A stretch of DNA of 64,000 nt from Anopheles merus (GCF_017562075.2 NC_054082.1:4521550-4585549); one strand, 5' to 3'. Shown: positions 24,222 through 38,820, counted from the first letter of the stretch. A program made the numbers and translations. Notes: a model not told the origin generated them from the letters alone.

Positions 24222-24332
24222 TCACTTCGGTTCGCCCATCGTCGAACCGACCACTATGATCAGCACGATGAAAACGGCTAGCAGCACCAGTATACAGCAG
24301 ATCGCCACGGCCACCATCGCACTGTTACTCAT
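24222..24332 (-). CDS. 36-residue single-pass membrane micropeptide (or signal-anchor first exon)
   Basis: An ATG-started frame encodes MSNSA, then a hydrophobic stretch of about 23 residues (AVAICCILVLLAVFIVLI is its core), then GSTMGEPK and a TGA. An in-frame TGA sits directly before the ATG, so this Met is the true N-terminus of the frame. G/C occupies about 74% of third positions, like the coding exons in this window and unlike the surroundings. The Kozak context is weak (T at -3). The last codons overlap a plausible donor, CCGAA|GTGAGA, at 24225/24226, so this could instead be the first coding exon of a larger membrane protein. There are no positive charges before the membrane segment. 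It lies in the long intron of the minus-strand gene. I do not recognise a family. Confidence 0.4.
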   Translation of the reverse strand: MSNSAMVAVAICCILVLLAVFIVLIIVVGSTMGEPK

Positions 24333-26916
24333 TCAACTAGCTGTTTTGGGAAATTTTGGCTGCTACAAAACCGCCCCGCACACTAACGCGCTGGCCTCTC
24401 CGAAGCGGGTGGGAGGCAGGCCCCCACGGACACTCTCACACACACACACGCGCGCACGCGGAAGTATGCACAAGGAACGTGCACAGGTAGAATGCACAAC
24501 TAGTAGACCTCGGGGCAAGCCTGGTCTCAGATCATGATCCTGCGATGCGATACAACCGCACACACGCACACACGGATCTCGCTATTAGCACACAGCCAAT
24601 ACTAGCACACGTCGTATGCCGCTGGGATTCTTGTGGCAGCCATCATAATCACACACACAGACACGTGGAAGGTTGGTTAGAAGCGGAACTGGAGCTGCAG
24701 CGATACTTGTTGCTTGGCAAACGACACCATCGGTCAAGTCTGCTAGTTCATACGTCGGTCAGTGGGAGCACTGCGCCTGAATGTTAGGCTACCTGCACAA
24801 CACGTCAATCACTGTTCACTCGACTCGCCGGTCACTGGAATACTGGAATGCCACCTGTAAATTAGAAACTGTTACATTACACACACACACACACTGCAAA
24901 TTGTATTTTCATTCTTGGGAAGCTACACCCAATCACAATGAATCACTTGTCCTTTTCGTCGAACCGTTTGTGCAACGCATTCAGCGAGAGCAAGAGAGAA
25001 ACATCGATGTCCAGATACACAGAGAGAGAAAGCAAGAGAGAAAGAGATGTCGTATAGAAAAAAAAAACATAGCCTTAACGAGTCTAAAATTAGTACTAAA
25101 AAACATAACCCCGATGCTCGAATCTTCGAATGATTGAAGTTATCCCCGTCCAGAACTCAACGAAGAGCTTGAACCTGCGTTAGAAGCGTTAGATTGATTC
25201 CTCCACTGGTCAGTACCAAAAAAAAAACCAAACAAATCGCCAACGTGCCGCAACAAAGAAATTTGTTTTTCCTCTCCAATGTTTGTGCGTGTGTGTCTGT
25301 ACGTGTGTGCGTAGCTTAGTTGTTTTGCTTTCGGGCGTGATTGGATCGTGTGCACCACCGCGTTTGGTGAAACCGGCTGGATCTGCTCAAACCCATCGCC
25401 AAACGTCTAGCTGCGCGTTCCTCAAATGAGAAATTTCAATCATGTTTTGGCTCGTGCTGTTGTTTTCGTTTTCGGAAACGGAATGGCTGTTCGCTCTTCG
25501 CACTGCCGCCCAAACTCACCAAACGGGAAGCGGAATCTATAATAGCAAAACACACAACCATCACACATGGTGAAGCGGAATGGGGGAAGCGGTTGTTTTC
25601 CACGGCTTCTTTTTGTTGTATTTTTCAAATATTTACATGCATGCAGCACCTCGGGCCCCGTTTGATGTGCATTCCCGAGAATGGTTTCATGTTTGGCAGC
25701 GCCTTACGGCTTTGCCTGAATCAAAGCAAAACTTTACTTCCAATAATGTATTGTGTCTGCGGCATGCATATTGTTTATCTCATTTAGCGAATGTAATTAT
25801 CTTCTGTTGTTTTTCGATCGTGAGCAAAACAAATTGAAAGACATTCTACCACACTGTAGCTACAGTACGAATGAGAATGCCAGAAAACAAGGTTCCTGCT
25901 TCAGTCCAATACGTTTCATTGCGCTTTGGACCATTGTGACCTTCACAAAACTCTCCGGACAGGCTCTCTAAGCACGATATACTTGGGAAAGAAAGAGAAT
26001 ACATCGCCCACCCCGATATTGTGCTTTATGGCACAACCCGCCGCCGCCCAATAACCTTTTCCGGCCGGCTAATAGTAATTAAGGAAAATTTACGACACAA
26101 TCGTTATTAAAACAAGGTTTGTCCATCGATCAGTAGCTCCCGTTCCGGGACATTCCGGCCGGCCAGCTGCTGAAAGGGGATTCAGCAAATACCTTCGCGC
26201 TGCTCAACTGCAACGAGAGCGTTCTAAACGAGCTTAATCAACCGTAGCGTAGCCCCCCCCCCCCCCCCCCCTCCGGTAATGACTTTAATCATTTTTGCCC
26301 GAGAATTATCAAACATAATCGAACGAAGCATCGTATTTGTGCCGTGTTCGTTTCCTTTATTTAATTAAATACCATAAGCATCTTTGCAGTTTCTGGCATG
26401 TAGGCTCATGTCTTCTCGGTGTGCAAGAAAACATTATCCGGTACAATATTTTCTCGATGGCCCTGAGTCAAAAGATCCATAAATCTCGGTCTAAACCTTT
26501 TGCGTTACATGCTTCACTAAACCCGCACTAAAGTCGGTACGTTTGATCTATACCACGTTGGCCGTGGTGTATGTGTGTGTGTCTGTGCGTCTGTATCTAC
26601 TCCAGCAATCCGAGCTTCAACCGCTCACGTACTCACCGGAAAGGCACCCAGAAGGGAATCGAGCAAATCGACTACTCGAACACACAATCACATAGACACA
26701 CGTTTTACCAGAACATGCGTACATACCCGCACCCAAAAGACAGGGGATGGGAAACGAGTAGTCAACGGTTGATCGTAAAATGAGCTAAAAAGGATAACTG
26801 CTCGCCCAAATCAGCCCAAAGGATCAGTAGCACGTCAGCCCGGCAGGGTCCCGAAGCCCGGAGGGTGGCTAGGCAACGGTGGGTCATGAAAAACATACCA
26901 AATTTCACGCACGATT

Positions 26917-26960
<44 letters not shown>

Positions 26961-28100
26961 GCGTTTGGCAGCGTCGGTAGCTGGTGGTGTAATGTGTGTA
27001 GTTGTATTTTATAGATCTCCCAAGCCGAAAAGTGCACACCGGATGATGAGGGTGGCCATCGATTTTCCGACCATAAGGGCCGCCGGAATGCGTCGCGGCA
27101 GCTGGAATGGAGGTGGTGGTGGCTCGGTGTGGGGATGGTTACACCCTGGTTACACCGATACCATCGACCAAAAGCATGGGCCACTGGCAGGTAGACACGA
27201 AACCGTACCGCCGCTAAAAGCCGACTCACTCTTCAATCAGCAACATCTATCAGCGGCAGACGCCACACATTACATCCGAGCTGGTGGTCGCGTAACATGA
27301 CACCGATGGTCGTTAAACGGTGGTTGAGGGGGGCGGGAAATGTAAAGATGGCACAACCAGTCTGGCAAGAAATCAATACTTGTCTTCGGGCCCCGTACAA
27401 AGCATCCCGCTGCTGGCGAAACCTGCTCTTCGAAAATGGGAAACGGGGCCACCCGCAGGAAGGCCCACGGGAAAGTGGGGTGAGGGAGGGCGGAAAGGAG
27501 GCAACAACCGATATTCCGATCCCGTCGAACGATTGCGTGGAGTCGCTTATTAAATGTTCGCACCGAGGCGGGAGAGCGCAGAACGAGATTCAATTATCCT
27601 ATCTCGCTTTTAATCTTTCTCGCGCACGCTTCTCGAACGGCCGTTGATCGTTTTCCGACGATTGGAAAATCGGTAAAATATGTGCTCGCTGTAGAAAATA
27701 GCACAGCAAAAAAGCACCGACAAACCCCCCATAGGATTGTATTCTATTCTCATCGCCAGACGATGACGCACACACACACACACACGCCAGTGCCACACAT
27801 TGATTAGATGCAAATGTACCTTTACATCACGTGCGAAGAGCTTTCGGCACTGTCGTCGCGATCCGCGGTGCTCCAATGTATGAATATTCAAGTGTCCCGG
27901 TGCCAAATAGATTTTCCTGTCCTCAGAAACCCCACACTTCAGGGTAAGAAAAACACTCCAAACAAAAGCCCGAAGGAAAACAAATCCGTTCAAAGCTGGC
28001 AAACGCGCGGAACGGCTACTGCTGGAACTCGCAAATAAGAGGAAGCGGAAGGGCAATCAGGTGCAAACCATTCGCGTACGGTTGTTTATGTGTAGTTTGT
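24333..28100. other. Intronic sequence with repeats, no gene recognised
   Basis: CA tracts at about 24435-24450 and 26918-26958, a 19-base C run at 26253-26271, and AT-rich DNA at 25700-25960 and 26270-26530. No frame shows domain similarity. Confidence 0.35.
26253..26271. repeat. Poly-C tract (19 C)
   Basis: Nineteen C residues in a row, then TCC. Confidence 0.95.
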
Positions 28101-28154
28101 TCCTCTGTGTGTGTGTTTGTGTTTTCTACCCATTTCCCCTTACAGACGGCCACC

Positions 28155-28391
28155 ATGACGAATGGGGAGACGAATTTCCCATTTGATAAATTACCTTCGC
28201 TCTCTCACTGGTCGCGTATCCTTGCTCACCTTGGACACGCTTTTTTGACCCGGGGTCCGTTTCAAGTGACTATTCCCTTCAACCCTTCTCACCGGACCAT
28301 CATCGCTTCCCATCTTCGCCCTCTCCGCTTCAGCCTTATTTACTCGGCCAAAAACGGGAAGGAACGCACGCGCGCAAACGCTTCCTTCTAG
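28155..28391 (+). CDS. Weak candidate: ORF behind a strong acceptor, 78 codons
   Basis: A plus-strand acceptor with a long T/C tract (ttctacccatttccccttacag, AG at 28144-28145) is followed ten bases later by an ATG in an optimal context (GCCACCATGA). The frame starts MTNGETNFPFDKLPSLSHWS and stops at 28391. There is no recognisable domain, codon use is not strongly biased, and no partner exon is found. It may be chance. Confidence 0.15.
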   Translation: MTNGETNFPFDKLPSLSHWSRILAHLGHAFLTRGPFQVTIPFNPSHRTIIASHLRPLRFSLIYSAKNGKERTRANASF

Positions 28392-28399
28392 CTCGTTTT

Positions 28400-29476
28400 G
28401 CTCCGTCTCTCTCCCACACACACACACATACAAACACACACTAACTCGCTTTCCAGCTCGAAAATCGCTTCGCAAGGTCAACAACACTTTCGCGCCCGTC
28501 CCGAGGCGTGCCCGACGAGCTGTGCGATCTTTCAGGTCGCCCTTCGTTAACCTTTTGGATTTAATGGACGGCGTCACCCCCAGTGACCCCCGCCGGTACG
28601 GGGAACCCACCTCTTGGCGGGTTTTTAATGCCCTCCGGAAGTCTGCAGCAGGGCAGCTGTGTGACCTACGGCCAAACGCCATTACCAAGCAGCGGACCTC
28701 GGTAGCGGATCAAGCAAGGTGATGTTCGTGGAAATCGGTTTCAGCTTGCCGCGATTTAGGAGTGGCTATCCATTAGCGTAAGAAAGTAAGAAATCAACCT
28801 GCTCCGGGGTTGGTCGGAAAAGCATTAAAAGTTGCTCCGTCCAACGATGACAGACCGAAATGACCTCCTTAATTATTAATTCGACAGAAGCAAGGTAATG
28901 GAGCAATGGAACTTGCTACCTTAGGTGGTACTTAAAATTTCGCGAATTGTTACTTATACATTATTGACACTGGTCTGGACAGCGCAAACGGTCAACGAGT
29001 TGGGGAGCTACATTTTCTCCATTCTTCCAGCGAATGGCGTTCGAGAGGCGTTGCCTAATGAGTAGGTTTCACGAACAATTGCAAGCGATCACAATCACTT
29101 GCCAATAATTGCTACTTGGTTGGTGGTTCGTTCTTGTGCGCCACGACTCTGTTTCAAACTTTTTTCCCTTTGTCACTCCGAAACGGGATTGTTTTCTGAC
29201 TGGCTCCAGCTCCCTGACCTGATCCGTCCGATTTTCCCCAAACTAATGCCCCGAGTTCTTCGAGTAATTATTTTCCATCCTTCACCTTCACTGATTTTGG
29301 AGCAATCAACGAGGGCTTTGTGTGTGTGTGGAGTTGCCCCAGTGGCATGGCGGGAAACTATTTTCCGCTCGAAGAAATTCTCGTTACCCACGAAGGGGAT
29401 GGAGGCTCAAAGTGAACCTACCAACTGGAACACTCAGCATTGAAGCATTTCATCCTCTGTCTGTGTCCATCAGCGG

Positions 29477-29550
<74 letters not shown>

Positions 29551-32500
29551 TAACCGGGATTACATCATTCAAACTCTACCAGCAGAAAGCCACGTGATTC
29601 ATAGCGCACCAATGGCGGACAAAAAATCCCCCCCATCCCGGTTCACGTGTACATTAACAGCAAAAAATCAACACCAGACTGAGAAACTCAAAACAGACAC
29701 GGCCATGATGAGTGCCATGCCATGCCTGCCCGGTTCGTCCGTGACGATCAAGTGCTCGGTACGGCCCGGCTCGTTGCTCAGACTCCACACAAGCAGCAAA
29801 AAAAACAGACACACACACACACCGAGCTCGTATTCGTATCGTTTCGATGAATCTGCAAACGGAAGCCGGTCACATCCGGGTTCCGGAGCGCTCCGGGAAA
29901 TGGAAACTGTTGTTTTCAGCCCACATCTTCTTGTGGCTCGATGCTTCAAACCGTACGGTGCGCGGCTTAACCATCCTCCCACAGGAAGCTCATCTTCAGC
30001 TCGGCTTTCGGCACACATTATGGGGCGAGGTGTGCGGGATCATTTGGGGTATGCTGGTGTGACCCGCGTACGTTTCGTCGTGTTTCATCGACATTCATCG
30101 ACATCGGTTGCGTTACGTGTGAACGCATCGTTTCAATTTAACGTCCACAATCTTGCTTTCGTGTACGGGCTAAGAGGGAAGCTTGGCTGTGCAAATGTAA
30201 TGCAACATATTGTGCTGAATCCATAGCTAATGAGTTACCATTTGCTCTTGCTGTGCATGGTACAGTTTGAGAGTTGGCGAAGTTTTTAATGGCTTCAATT
30301 TCAGTACAACCATTTCGCATTCGGGGGTTTCCCGTTTGCATCCACAAAAAGTGCATCCATAACTCACCCGCCACCATCCTTTTGAACACAGTTTGAGTGC
30401 GATGCGCTTTTATCCATACCGTAGCCGTTAATTAATATCTATTATCTGCATATAATTTGTTCAAGTGCAGTGGAGCACTGAAGTGGCGAGGAAATGTGCC
30501 AAGCTATGTGCTCATCCACACATCCGTCCCGCAACATTCGCCGGAAAAAGACCGACCTCGGCAGCAAAACATTTAGCCCTTGCCGCAGCATGGTAAGTGT
30601 TCTGACCGAATTTCATTAGCGCCAGCCGACCGACCCGATTGTCCCAGGCCACATTTTGGACACGGGGGCACCGAAAATCCCACCGCCCCGATCATCCCAT
30701 TCGCAACGTATTGCAATGAATAAATTATTTAAAATCATGATCATAGCACGTTTAATATTAATTTGTTGCGAATCGCCACCGACGGTGGCGTAAGGAGGGA
30801 GAGTAGTGAACCACAGCGCCGAATTATCAGGTTTGATTGCCACCTCACCAATGCCAGTTCGGGCCAGAACGTTGGTCAGTTTGACTGTTCGTGGGGGTAA
30901 CGCTCCACAAAACATTCGCTTCATTTTATTCAATCAGGTTGGGTGGAGTGTGTGCGTGTGTGTGTGTGGGATTCAATTTGCAATCAAAAACACTGTCACG
31001 GTGTGGTTCTGCTTCGACGTGCAATGAAATGTTGCTGTTGGAAGCAGAAACAAATTGAACTACTCATTTTCCATCCCATTTGCCCGATTGATTGGAGCAT
31101 TGAGAAAACGAGGAAAAGGACAAGATTCAAATGAAGATTACAATATTTTCAACCTTGCTGGATTTGGAGCAAAATTGAACGGTTTTAGGTCCACATTTCA
31201 GTGTTGAGTCTAGGCAATTGATGTCTTTTTGTCACATCGGTGACTTCATTTAAGGCTAAGAACATTCAAGCTTATTACGTACGAAACCCTCTAGGCGTAA
31301 GAGTTGATGACACTCTGCAAGCAATGGAACCATGCTGCCATTTCCAATCTCCAACATCTAAATGATTACACCGAGGCATTGACCGAGAGGTTGTCCGAAG
31401 ATCTTTGGACCTTCAGCGGAATCTTCGATCTCAAAATTCCATTCCATTGCGCCGACATTCCATCTTCTCCGCCGTCGAAAAACAGACAGCTTCAAGTGCA
31501 TAATGTTTCAAGATCACAGCGCTCGCGCACACCGACACAGCCCAGCAAATCTGGGTCTGGTTTTAATTTTGAGCCGCGCGAAAAGTTTATAAATATCTTC
31601 CTATAACCACGCTCAAGCCAGACCCCGCCAGACCGGAACAGCGATGGATTTGGTTCCGATCGCTGTGGTTCGGCAATCGATACCATGCTCGATGCTCTAT
31701 ATTCCATTCCATTCCACCCATTAAAACATCTCCCAAACCCCTGTGTGTCTGTGTGTTTGTGTATGTGTGTGTGTGTGTGTGTACACACGTGTACCAAAAG
31801 GACCAAGGACAGCTGCAACCCGATCCGGTTCGGCTCAGCCACTCAAACCATTCCTTTGTTGCCCCGTATCCTTGACATAATTTCTACGTGTTGTGTACCT
31901 TTAAATTATCTGCGACACAAATGCGTTTTCTTGCCCGGGCCGCCGCCCCAAATGCCATTTCCATCGATGCGATTATTCAGAGAAAATCAATCCAATCATC
32001 AAAAAAAAAAGCCCCGGACGAATTCGAACGGACGTATTCAAATTTATCGATTATCTGCTTCCCTAAATCTATCCTTTATCCATCGGGGAAATATATTCCC
32101 TCGCTCCCTTTGTATGTGCCTCTCGCTCTATCTCTTTTCTCCATCAAAGACTTTACTCTCTTTACAGCTTGGTGACGCTATTTGCGATCACGGATTTTCT
32201 TCTTTTTATACTTTTGTGCCACCCGCCATAGAAGCTCAAAATGGTTCAGAATGTCTATTAGAAGAAGAAACTGGCGTCTACCGAAAGCATTCCATCTCCC
32301 GTTGATTCCTCCTCTCACCTTGCTTCCTCCTCCGCCCTTCGACTGCCCCAGAGACACACACACACACACACACGAATTGATGATGCGGCAAATTATTTCC
32401 CCTCAGCTCACGACGGCCAACGCTTGAAGGACTTTGTTTGTGTGAGTATTGCTGGGGCACTTGTTCACCTTCTCCGTCCATTGCTCCCTCCATTGCCCCC

Positions 32501-35200
32501 AACGGTGACAGCAATCATGCCGTGCCGGGCTTTGAAAACTCAAGAGTTTATCCACCGGGACACCGGGAACAGGGTGATGGGGAGGCGGGGGCGTTGTAAA
32601 AGGACGTCACTGCGCTACCGCACCCGAGCAGCGGAACCGGCCGACGGCAGCTTATTTTGCAAGCTATTTTTCTCCATTTGCTGATGCCGAAGCTGCTCGC
32701 CATGGCCGGGAGAGCATGCCCATTCAAATATTCACTCTCGGCGCCGCTATTAACATCCCTTTTCTTGGGTGCGATTTTTTCCGTTTGCTTCCGTTCCACT
32801 TTATTTTTCTTTTGCTCTCCTTCCCGTCAAACCCTCAACTGGCCCGGATCTCTTCAGACGGTTGACGGTTGAAGGTGACGAAGCCCGGGGCGTATGAAAT
32901 TGCCCACTGTCGTGGCGGCGCATCGTGCCTCAAGTGGCAAGTGTAAGTGGCACGAGACTCTTTACTAGCAAACGCACAACGCACGGACAGCTCCCGTAGC
33001 CCGGCCCGGGTAGGTGTAGCTAATTGGGAAAATTGCCTCAAACCTTGCGTGGCGGGAGCTGGGTATTAAGTACACAACATTGATTGATTCTGTGCAAAGT
33101 GTTTTCCCTTTTTTCTCCCTCTCTCCCTCTCTCGCTCTCTCTCTCTCTTTCTCTGATTAAATGCTTCACGTTTACACCGTTTTATCGCAATCTGACCTTC
33201 CACCGTGGCGGGATTATGCAATAAATCTAAAATTCCGGGTCGTAAAGCTCGCACGATTTATCTCGTATAAATTGATCGAACGCTTCACGCTTTTGTATGC
33301 TAAATGTCACCCCCGTTTTTCTCGTCCCCCTCTCCCCGTTGGAGTTGGAGCGTTTATGCAAATGTGTATGTTTTTATTTCTGTCACTGCGCCACCCGATA
33401 AAACACGTCCTCCAAACACTCGCCTCAGATAAATGTGTCCATTTTTGTGTGGGCAAAAGTCGACGCGCTGTTTGGGCACCACACGCCCTGCTTTCGACCC
33501 TGGTTACGACCTACCAAACAACTACACCGGTTCTACTCTGTCTCTCTCTCTCTCTCTGTCACCCCCTTCCCCTTGACCGATGATGATGATGATGATTTAC
33601 GAGGCCCAAAAGCGCTAGCAGCACTCTCGGACGGCAAAAGTTTTGTGCCACCACCGTCTCAAAGCCTCAAATCTACTCCGGCGTCTAAATCTGCCTAATT
33701 CGTTCCAATTCCGCACGGGGCAGGAGGAAAACTGTTGCAAACTTTCTCCCCTTTCTCGCCCCACCCCCTCCTACTCCCCCAATACAACCCGATATCACGC
33801 TGTGTGACCTTTCCGGAATGGACCATTACTTTCAACTCGTTCCCGGTCTTTGCGTGATATAATTTCCCACTTTCTTTCTTTATTTCTCTCTCTCCCGCAC
33901 ACACACACTGTTTTCTCCACCAGGAAGGTGCACAGCAAGGGTAGGCGGAAAACCCCGAACTTTCACCCAGTTCAGGTCGCTGTCGGCGAAAGGCTGCTGA
34001 AGTTGGGCGAGGATGACCAGGAGAGAAAAATGCTGACATGGGGTAGAAAAGTTTCCTGTGTTTTGTTGTTGTCAAAAATTGATTAAACGCCACAAAGGAT
34101 CTCTAATCTCGAGGAGGGAGGAGAGAGAATAATAAGGCAAGCTCAAACCTTTTCCACTGTTGCTAAATGAAACGTGTAAAATTGTGTATAAACATGAAAG
34201 GCCTTTGGCCTCCCGTTTGGCCCATGATGAAGTTATGCTGATGGCCATATTTCGAGCGTATTTCGAGACGTGGGAATGCTAAATAGATGCTACATTTCGT
34301 TTGCCACTCGAATGATGACATTAGGCGTGTGCCCGAGGTGTGCCTTCAATATTTTATGCTTTCACCATAAAGATGGCGATGGGATTTGCATTTTACCGGG
34401 TTCGACGGTAAGGGTGTTCCTTCTTTTGTTGCCTTCTCCAGAAAAAAAAAACATCCAACAAAACTAGAAACACTTAAGCATCGCTCAAGTTTTGTTCACC
34501 GAGCAAGCACCGAGAAAGTTTCAACGACGAGCTGGAACAAAACTTTCTCCCCAGCGCGTTCTCGAGAATTGTTATGCACTTCTCGATCGTTCTCTGGGGG
34601 CAATTTAACGAGCTCTCCACAGCGGAGAACCCGAACCAAAACTAACCGTTTGCCCGGGAGCTACTTTCACGCAGACTCACGCAGGCTGTGGCCAAGGTAA
34701 GAAGAAGAAGCAGAGAAAAAACACATTGAAACACAATGATACACAAACACAAACACACACACATAGACTCACATAAAAACAAGAAGATTTCACTCGAGAA
34801 TGGCAAAATGGTGGCCATCAAAGCGTCCATCGCCTGAGCCGCCTCGCCTTGCTTGCAAGGGGGCCGCGCTCTTTTATTATGTGCTTCGTTCGCTATGCCG
34901 GCCAATCGTTTCCCCCTGTCCATTATGGGGTGAGGGGAGTGGATGGTATGAGTAATCAGCATTTCCAGCAAAGGCCCACACTCAAAGACAGCACCACAAC
35001 CCGGCAGAACAGCAAGCGAAAAAGGGGGAAAAAACGGAAGGCGGCGGTGCTGGGCTCAGAACTAATCATTCCTTCCAAACTTATTAACGTTTCTTTTGCC
35101 GACGACTCGATTTTGCTCCGCAAATTCGCACCGCTCGTTCGGCTTCATTGGACCGCCGTCGAGGGGCAAAGACGTCCGTGGCGTGATGCTAGCGAAGGGA
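28400..35200. other. Intronic sequence, no gene recognised
   Basis: Repeat-driven frames near 29480-30226 and CA/GT tracts near 30950, 31755-31785 and 32356-32372. CT-rich DNA lies at 33110-33155 and 33535-33560. There are no splice-bounded segments with coding bias. Confidence 0.35.
29479..29550. repeat. (GT)n microsatellite
   Basis: About 70 bp of GT units with one TA interruption near the right end. Confidence 0.97.
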
Positions 35201-38200
35201 AATGGACAGCACGATACTTTCCACTTCCAGGTTCCAGGAGGTTTTGCTGCCTCTAGTTCACCCAGTTCGGCAGCTCTTATCGGGTCGCGAACAAGAACAT
35301 TCTTTATCATTGACGTCCGCAACCGAGGAACGTGTGCACTCGAGATGGTTATATACTGCTGCCTGTCCGCTGGCGCCTCCACCGGAGCGGCGGCGCGATG
35401 AACCGAGCGAGGCACACGCTATCGATCCTGCTATCCTGCTGCTGCCCATCTTCAAGAGCGAAAGCATGCCTCCGGCTGCCCTGTTCCGCTGCGAGACAAT
35501 AAAGCTTACGGAAGCTGAACCCAATAACGAAACAATCTGTAGCCTCGTTTCGATTCCTCGACGGGCCGCAACGGGACGTATGAAAAATTATTGGAACGCT
35601 TTGCTTTCGCCAGTATCTTGCCAAGGGCATTTTTACTGCCAACGGCGCTCTGCTTCTCCTAGCCCAGCAATCCAAGCACAAACTCATACAAATTCAATTA
35701 AAGATATTCATCTCGAGGTCCCCGCCGTCTGCCCGTAATGATGTAATTCTCCCTAATGCACCCTTAATACGATACTTCACCCTGCGAGGGCTGCGGGCGG
35801 CTGTTGTTGGGAAAAGTTCAATCATGCAAAGGGGGGAAAAGCATCGTTCAATAAGTTTCGTTTCATGATCGCCCTTCCGTTATTGAAATTGTTTTCCTAA
35901 TAATCAAACCGGTTCGGTCGGCGTGCGTGGCCGGAATGCAAATATGCAGCCACCTTCAATAAAGTGGCAATCATTTATTCATACTCCACCGCTGGAGGTA
36001 CCCCTCGGCAAGCAACACGCCGAGGACGCCTACACACACACACACACACACAAACAGTCCACCGGAAGCTGCCAATGAACCGGCGGTGCGCCCGGAAGAG
36101 CAAGAACCGCTTCGCTGGCTTCGTAATTAATGAGATGCCATGAATATTTGATGCATGAGTTTAGCGGCGTTGGCTTTTTGGGGGCTGCGCGCGAGTGTGT
36201 TAATGCGCCCATGCCTCCCCTCCCCCGCTAAATGATGGATGTGTTTGTGGCTGCACATTTAGTGTATTGAGTCTTGGCAGGCCGCAAAGGCTTCAAGGTT
36301 TTTCACTCGTCCCCAACGCCGTACGTACAAAGGCAATCCGTTTTCTTCGGGAACACTCTTTCTCGACTGACGACTGACGGCGACAGTATTTGCATTCCAA
36401 TGCTCACTCACCAGCGACGGCACGAGCAGCTAAATCAATTGCTCGCGGCTGTATGCTTTGCTTTTCTACACATTACATTGCCCCCTCTCCTCCTTCTCTG
36501 CCTGCCCTCCATTCCGATCGCAACCTTCGATGGCAATCAATTGCGAATGAAAAGCGATTCATCTTGCGATGAAGATTAATGGTAATCTTCCCGGTAACGG
36601 TGGCAGCATTCGCTTGCCGCTTTTATCCCGTCGTACGACCAGCCAGCCAGCCAGCCAGCCAGCCAGCAGCAACAGCAGCAACCCGCTACCCCAAATGATC
36701 GGGCCACAATCGTTCAGCACTGCCAGCGAAACGCATTCGGTGATTCATTTTTTTTGTATCTTCCGTAGCGTTTTTCGATCTTTTTTTTGCCTCATAAAGT
36801 GTGTGCCAACTGGAAGTGGAGTAGCGACGGCGCGAGTTCATAAGCGGAACCGGTCCGGATGGCGTAACCCAACCAACCAATACACGCAGCGCCCAAAGAC
36901 AACTCCATTGCGCTGGCGAGATGGCGGGGCCGCCCGACGAAACTCATTCCACTGGGGTCCCACCGGTGTTTACTTAATACACACTTCGATAAACACAAAC
37001 ATGTTTCTATCGCCCGCTGATCGAAGTGAGAAAAATAACTCCCGGCTGGGTGGAGCAGGGGGAACGATCCATCCTTCCCCTCTTCCAACCCCCCGAAAGA
37101 CATCTAACGCAAAACTGGAAGATGCACGGAAGCGATGAAAGGCTTAGCGCTGAAGAACCGACGGTTGGGAAATGGGAAAAAACGAGGAGGGAGAGCGAGA
37201 GACAAATTATGACCCCCCACGGACCGCTCGGCTGGTTGAATCACGTGAGCTCCGACGGGACTGCGGAGCGGATGGCAGGGGTCGAACTTCATTATGGATG
37301 CAGTAATGAGCTATATTCGGTCGCTTTGCTGCGCCATTTTCCCGGGACGGCGGGATGTGTGTATTTTGGGCTGCTGCTGCCGCCTTTGCGCTCGCTCGGA
37401 AAGGTTATCGAGGCACTAATGGATGGCGCTTGTTGCGCTTCGCAACTACCGATACGACAGCGTGGTGTGGCTCTAGCCCTACCAAGAAGCTAATAGCGGT
37501 CCCACTACATGTGTGTGTATGCATCCTGCTAAGTTCATTACCCCGTACGGTGACCAATTTTTGGAACCGGTCGGGAAAAAGGGGGTTTGCGTGCCAGAAC
37601 ACTTCCGTTTTGGGGCGCGTAGTGGGTGAGTGCGCATCCCGCAAACACGCACCGAGCATGCACGCAACCGTGGTTAAGCAGAGCTGTTAGTGGGGGGAAG
37701 TGAAGGGTTCGTTTTTTATGACTCCTAAACTGCTGTGTCTGGCGAGAGCCGCGCTGTTGCTACGTGTTGAACGAGTGTAAACCGTACAGGTACTTTTGGG
37801 CCGTTTTTTTTTCACTCTCTACCCTACAATTTGTCTACTCATCGTGGTCGTGTATTTTGGGAGCGAGAAAGGAAAAGGAGCACTGACAACTCCAACACAT
37901 CCCGGTGAAAAAAAGAATGTTTCTTTTTTTTTACAAAACCCCTAAAAATGTGAAAGCCGCCGGTTCGGGCGCTAGGAATGCAAAAGTTAATTTTGTGCTT
38001 CGTTTATTTAATATTACAGCAAAAATGTCCAAAACCCAACCGCCCACTCACACACACACACACACACGAAGGCAGAGGAAGCCAATGTTAACAACAAAAG
38101 CGTGGCCAAACGGGGCGGAAATTTTTAGAAAGACTTCAAAAGCTGCCAGCTCTTTTAATTACGTTTGCATGTTTTTTCTGTCCTTCCTATTATCAACTGG

Positions 38201-38395
38201 CTTTTCTTTTGTTTTTTTGCTTCTTCTGTTTCCGAACCATTTCTTTGCTAACACTCTCTTGTTGCGGCCCAATGGTCCTGAAGCGAGGGCTAATATGTAA
38301 TACGCACACGGCTTGCTACTGCCCTCCCCGTTTGCACTTTCCACCTAAAAGCGCTTACATCCCTTTTCGCTACAACCCTCTCGATCTCTTGCTTC

Positions 38396-38427
<32 letters not shown>

Positions 38428-38812
38428 GTCTCTGTAGGCTTCCTTTTCATTCGAACGGTGCTGATGCTCGGGCTAGATTTCACCACATCCGATGCATCGA
38501 CCATTCGATGAGCCCGATTCGAAGCATCGTTGCCATCATCATCGTCTGCATTAGAGAGGCTCGATGCACACAATCCTTTTTGCGGTACACAGCGAGATGG
38601 CGACGGTTGTCCCCCATGGGAGCGTTCTGGATCGCTCACACACACACACACACACACGCACAAGTACAAACGCACTCTCTCTGAGGCAGTAGATGCGCGC
38701 GTGCTCATTCCACCAACATCCTTCATCACTGTGTATTCACCATTTTGATTAACTTTCCTTGACGTTACACCGCTGTGCAGGTGGGCTGCACACTGTATTG
38801 CATCCGCTTCTC

Positions 38813-38820
<8 letters not shown>

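Noticed and set aside
29483..30226. A 247-codon plus-strand frame.
   Set aside because: It starts inside the GT repeat, has no recognisable domain, and overlaps open frames on the opposite strand.
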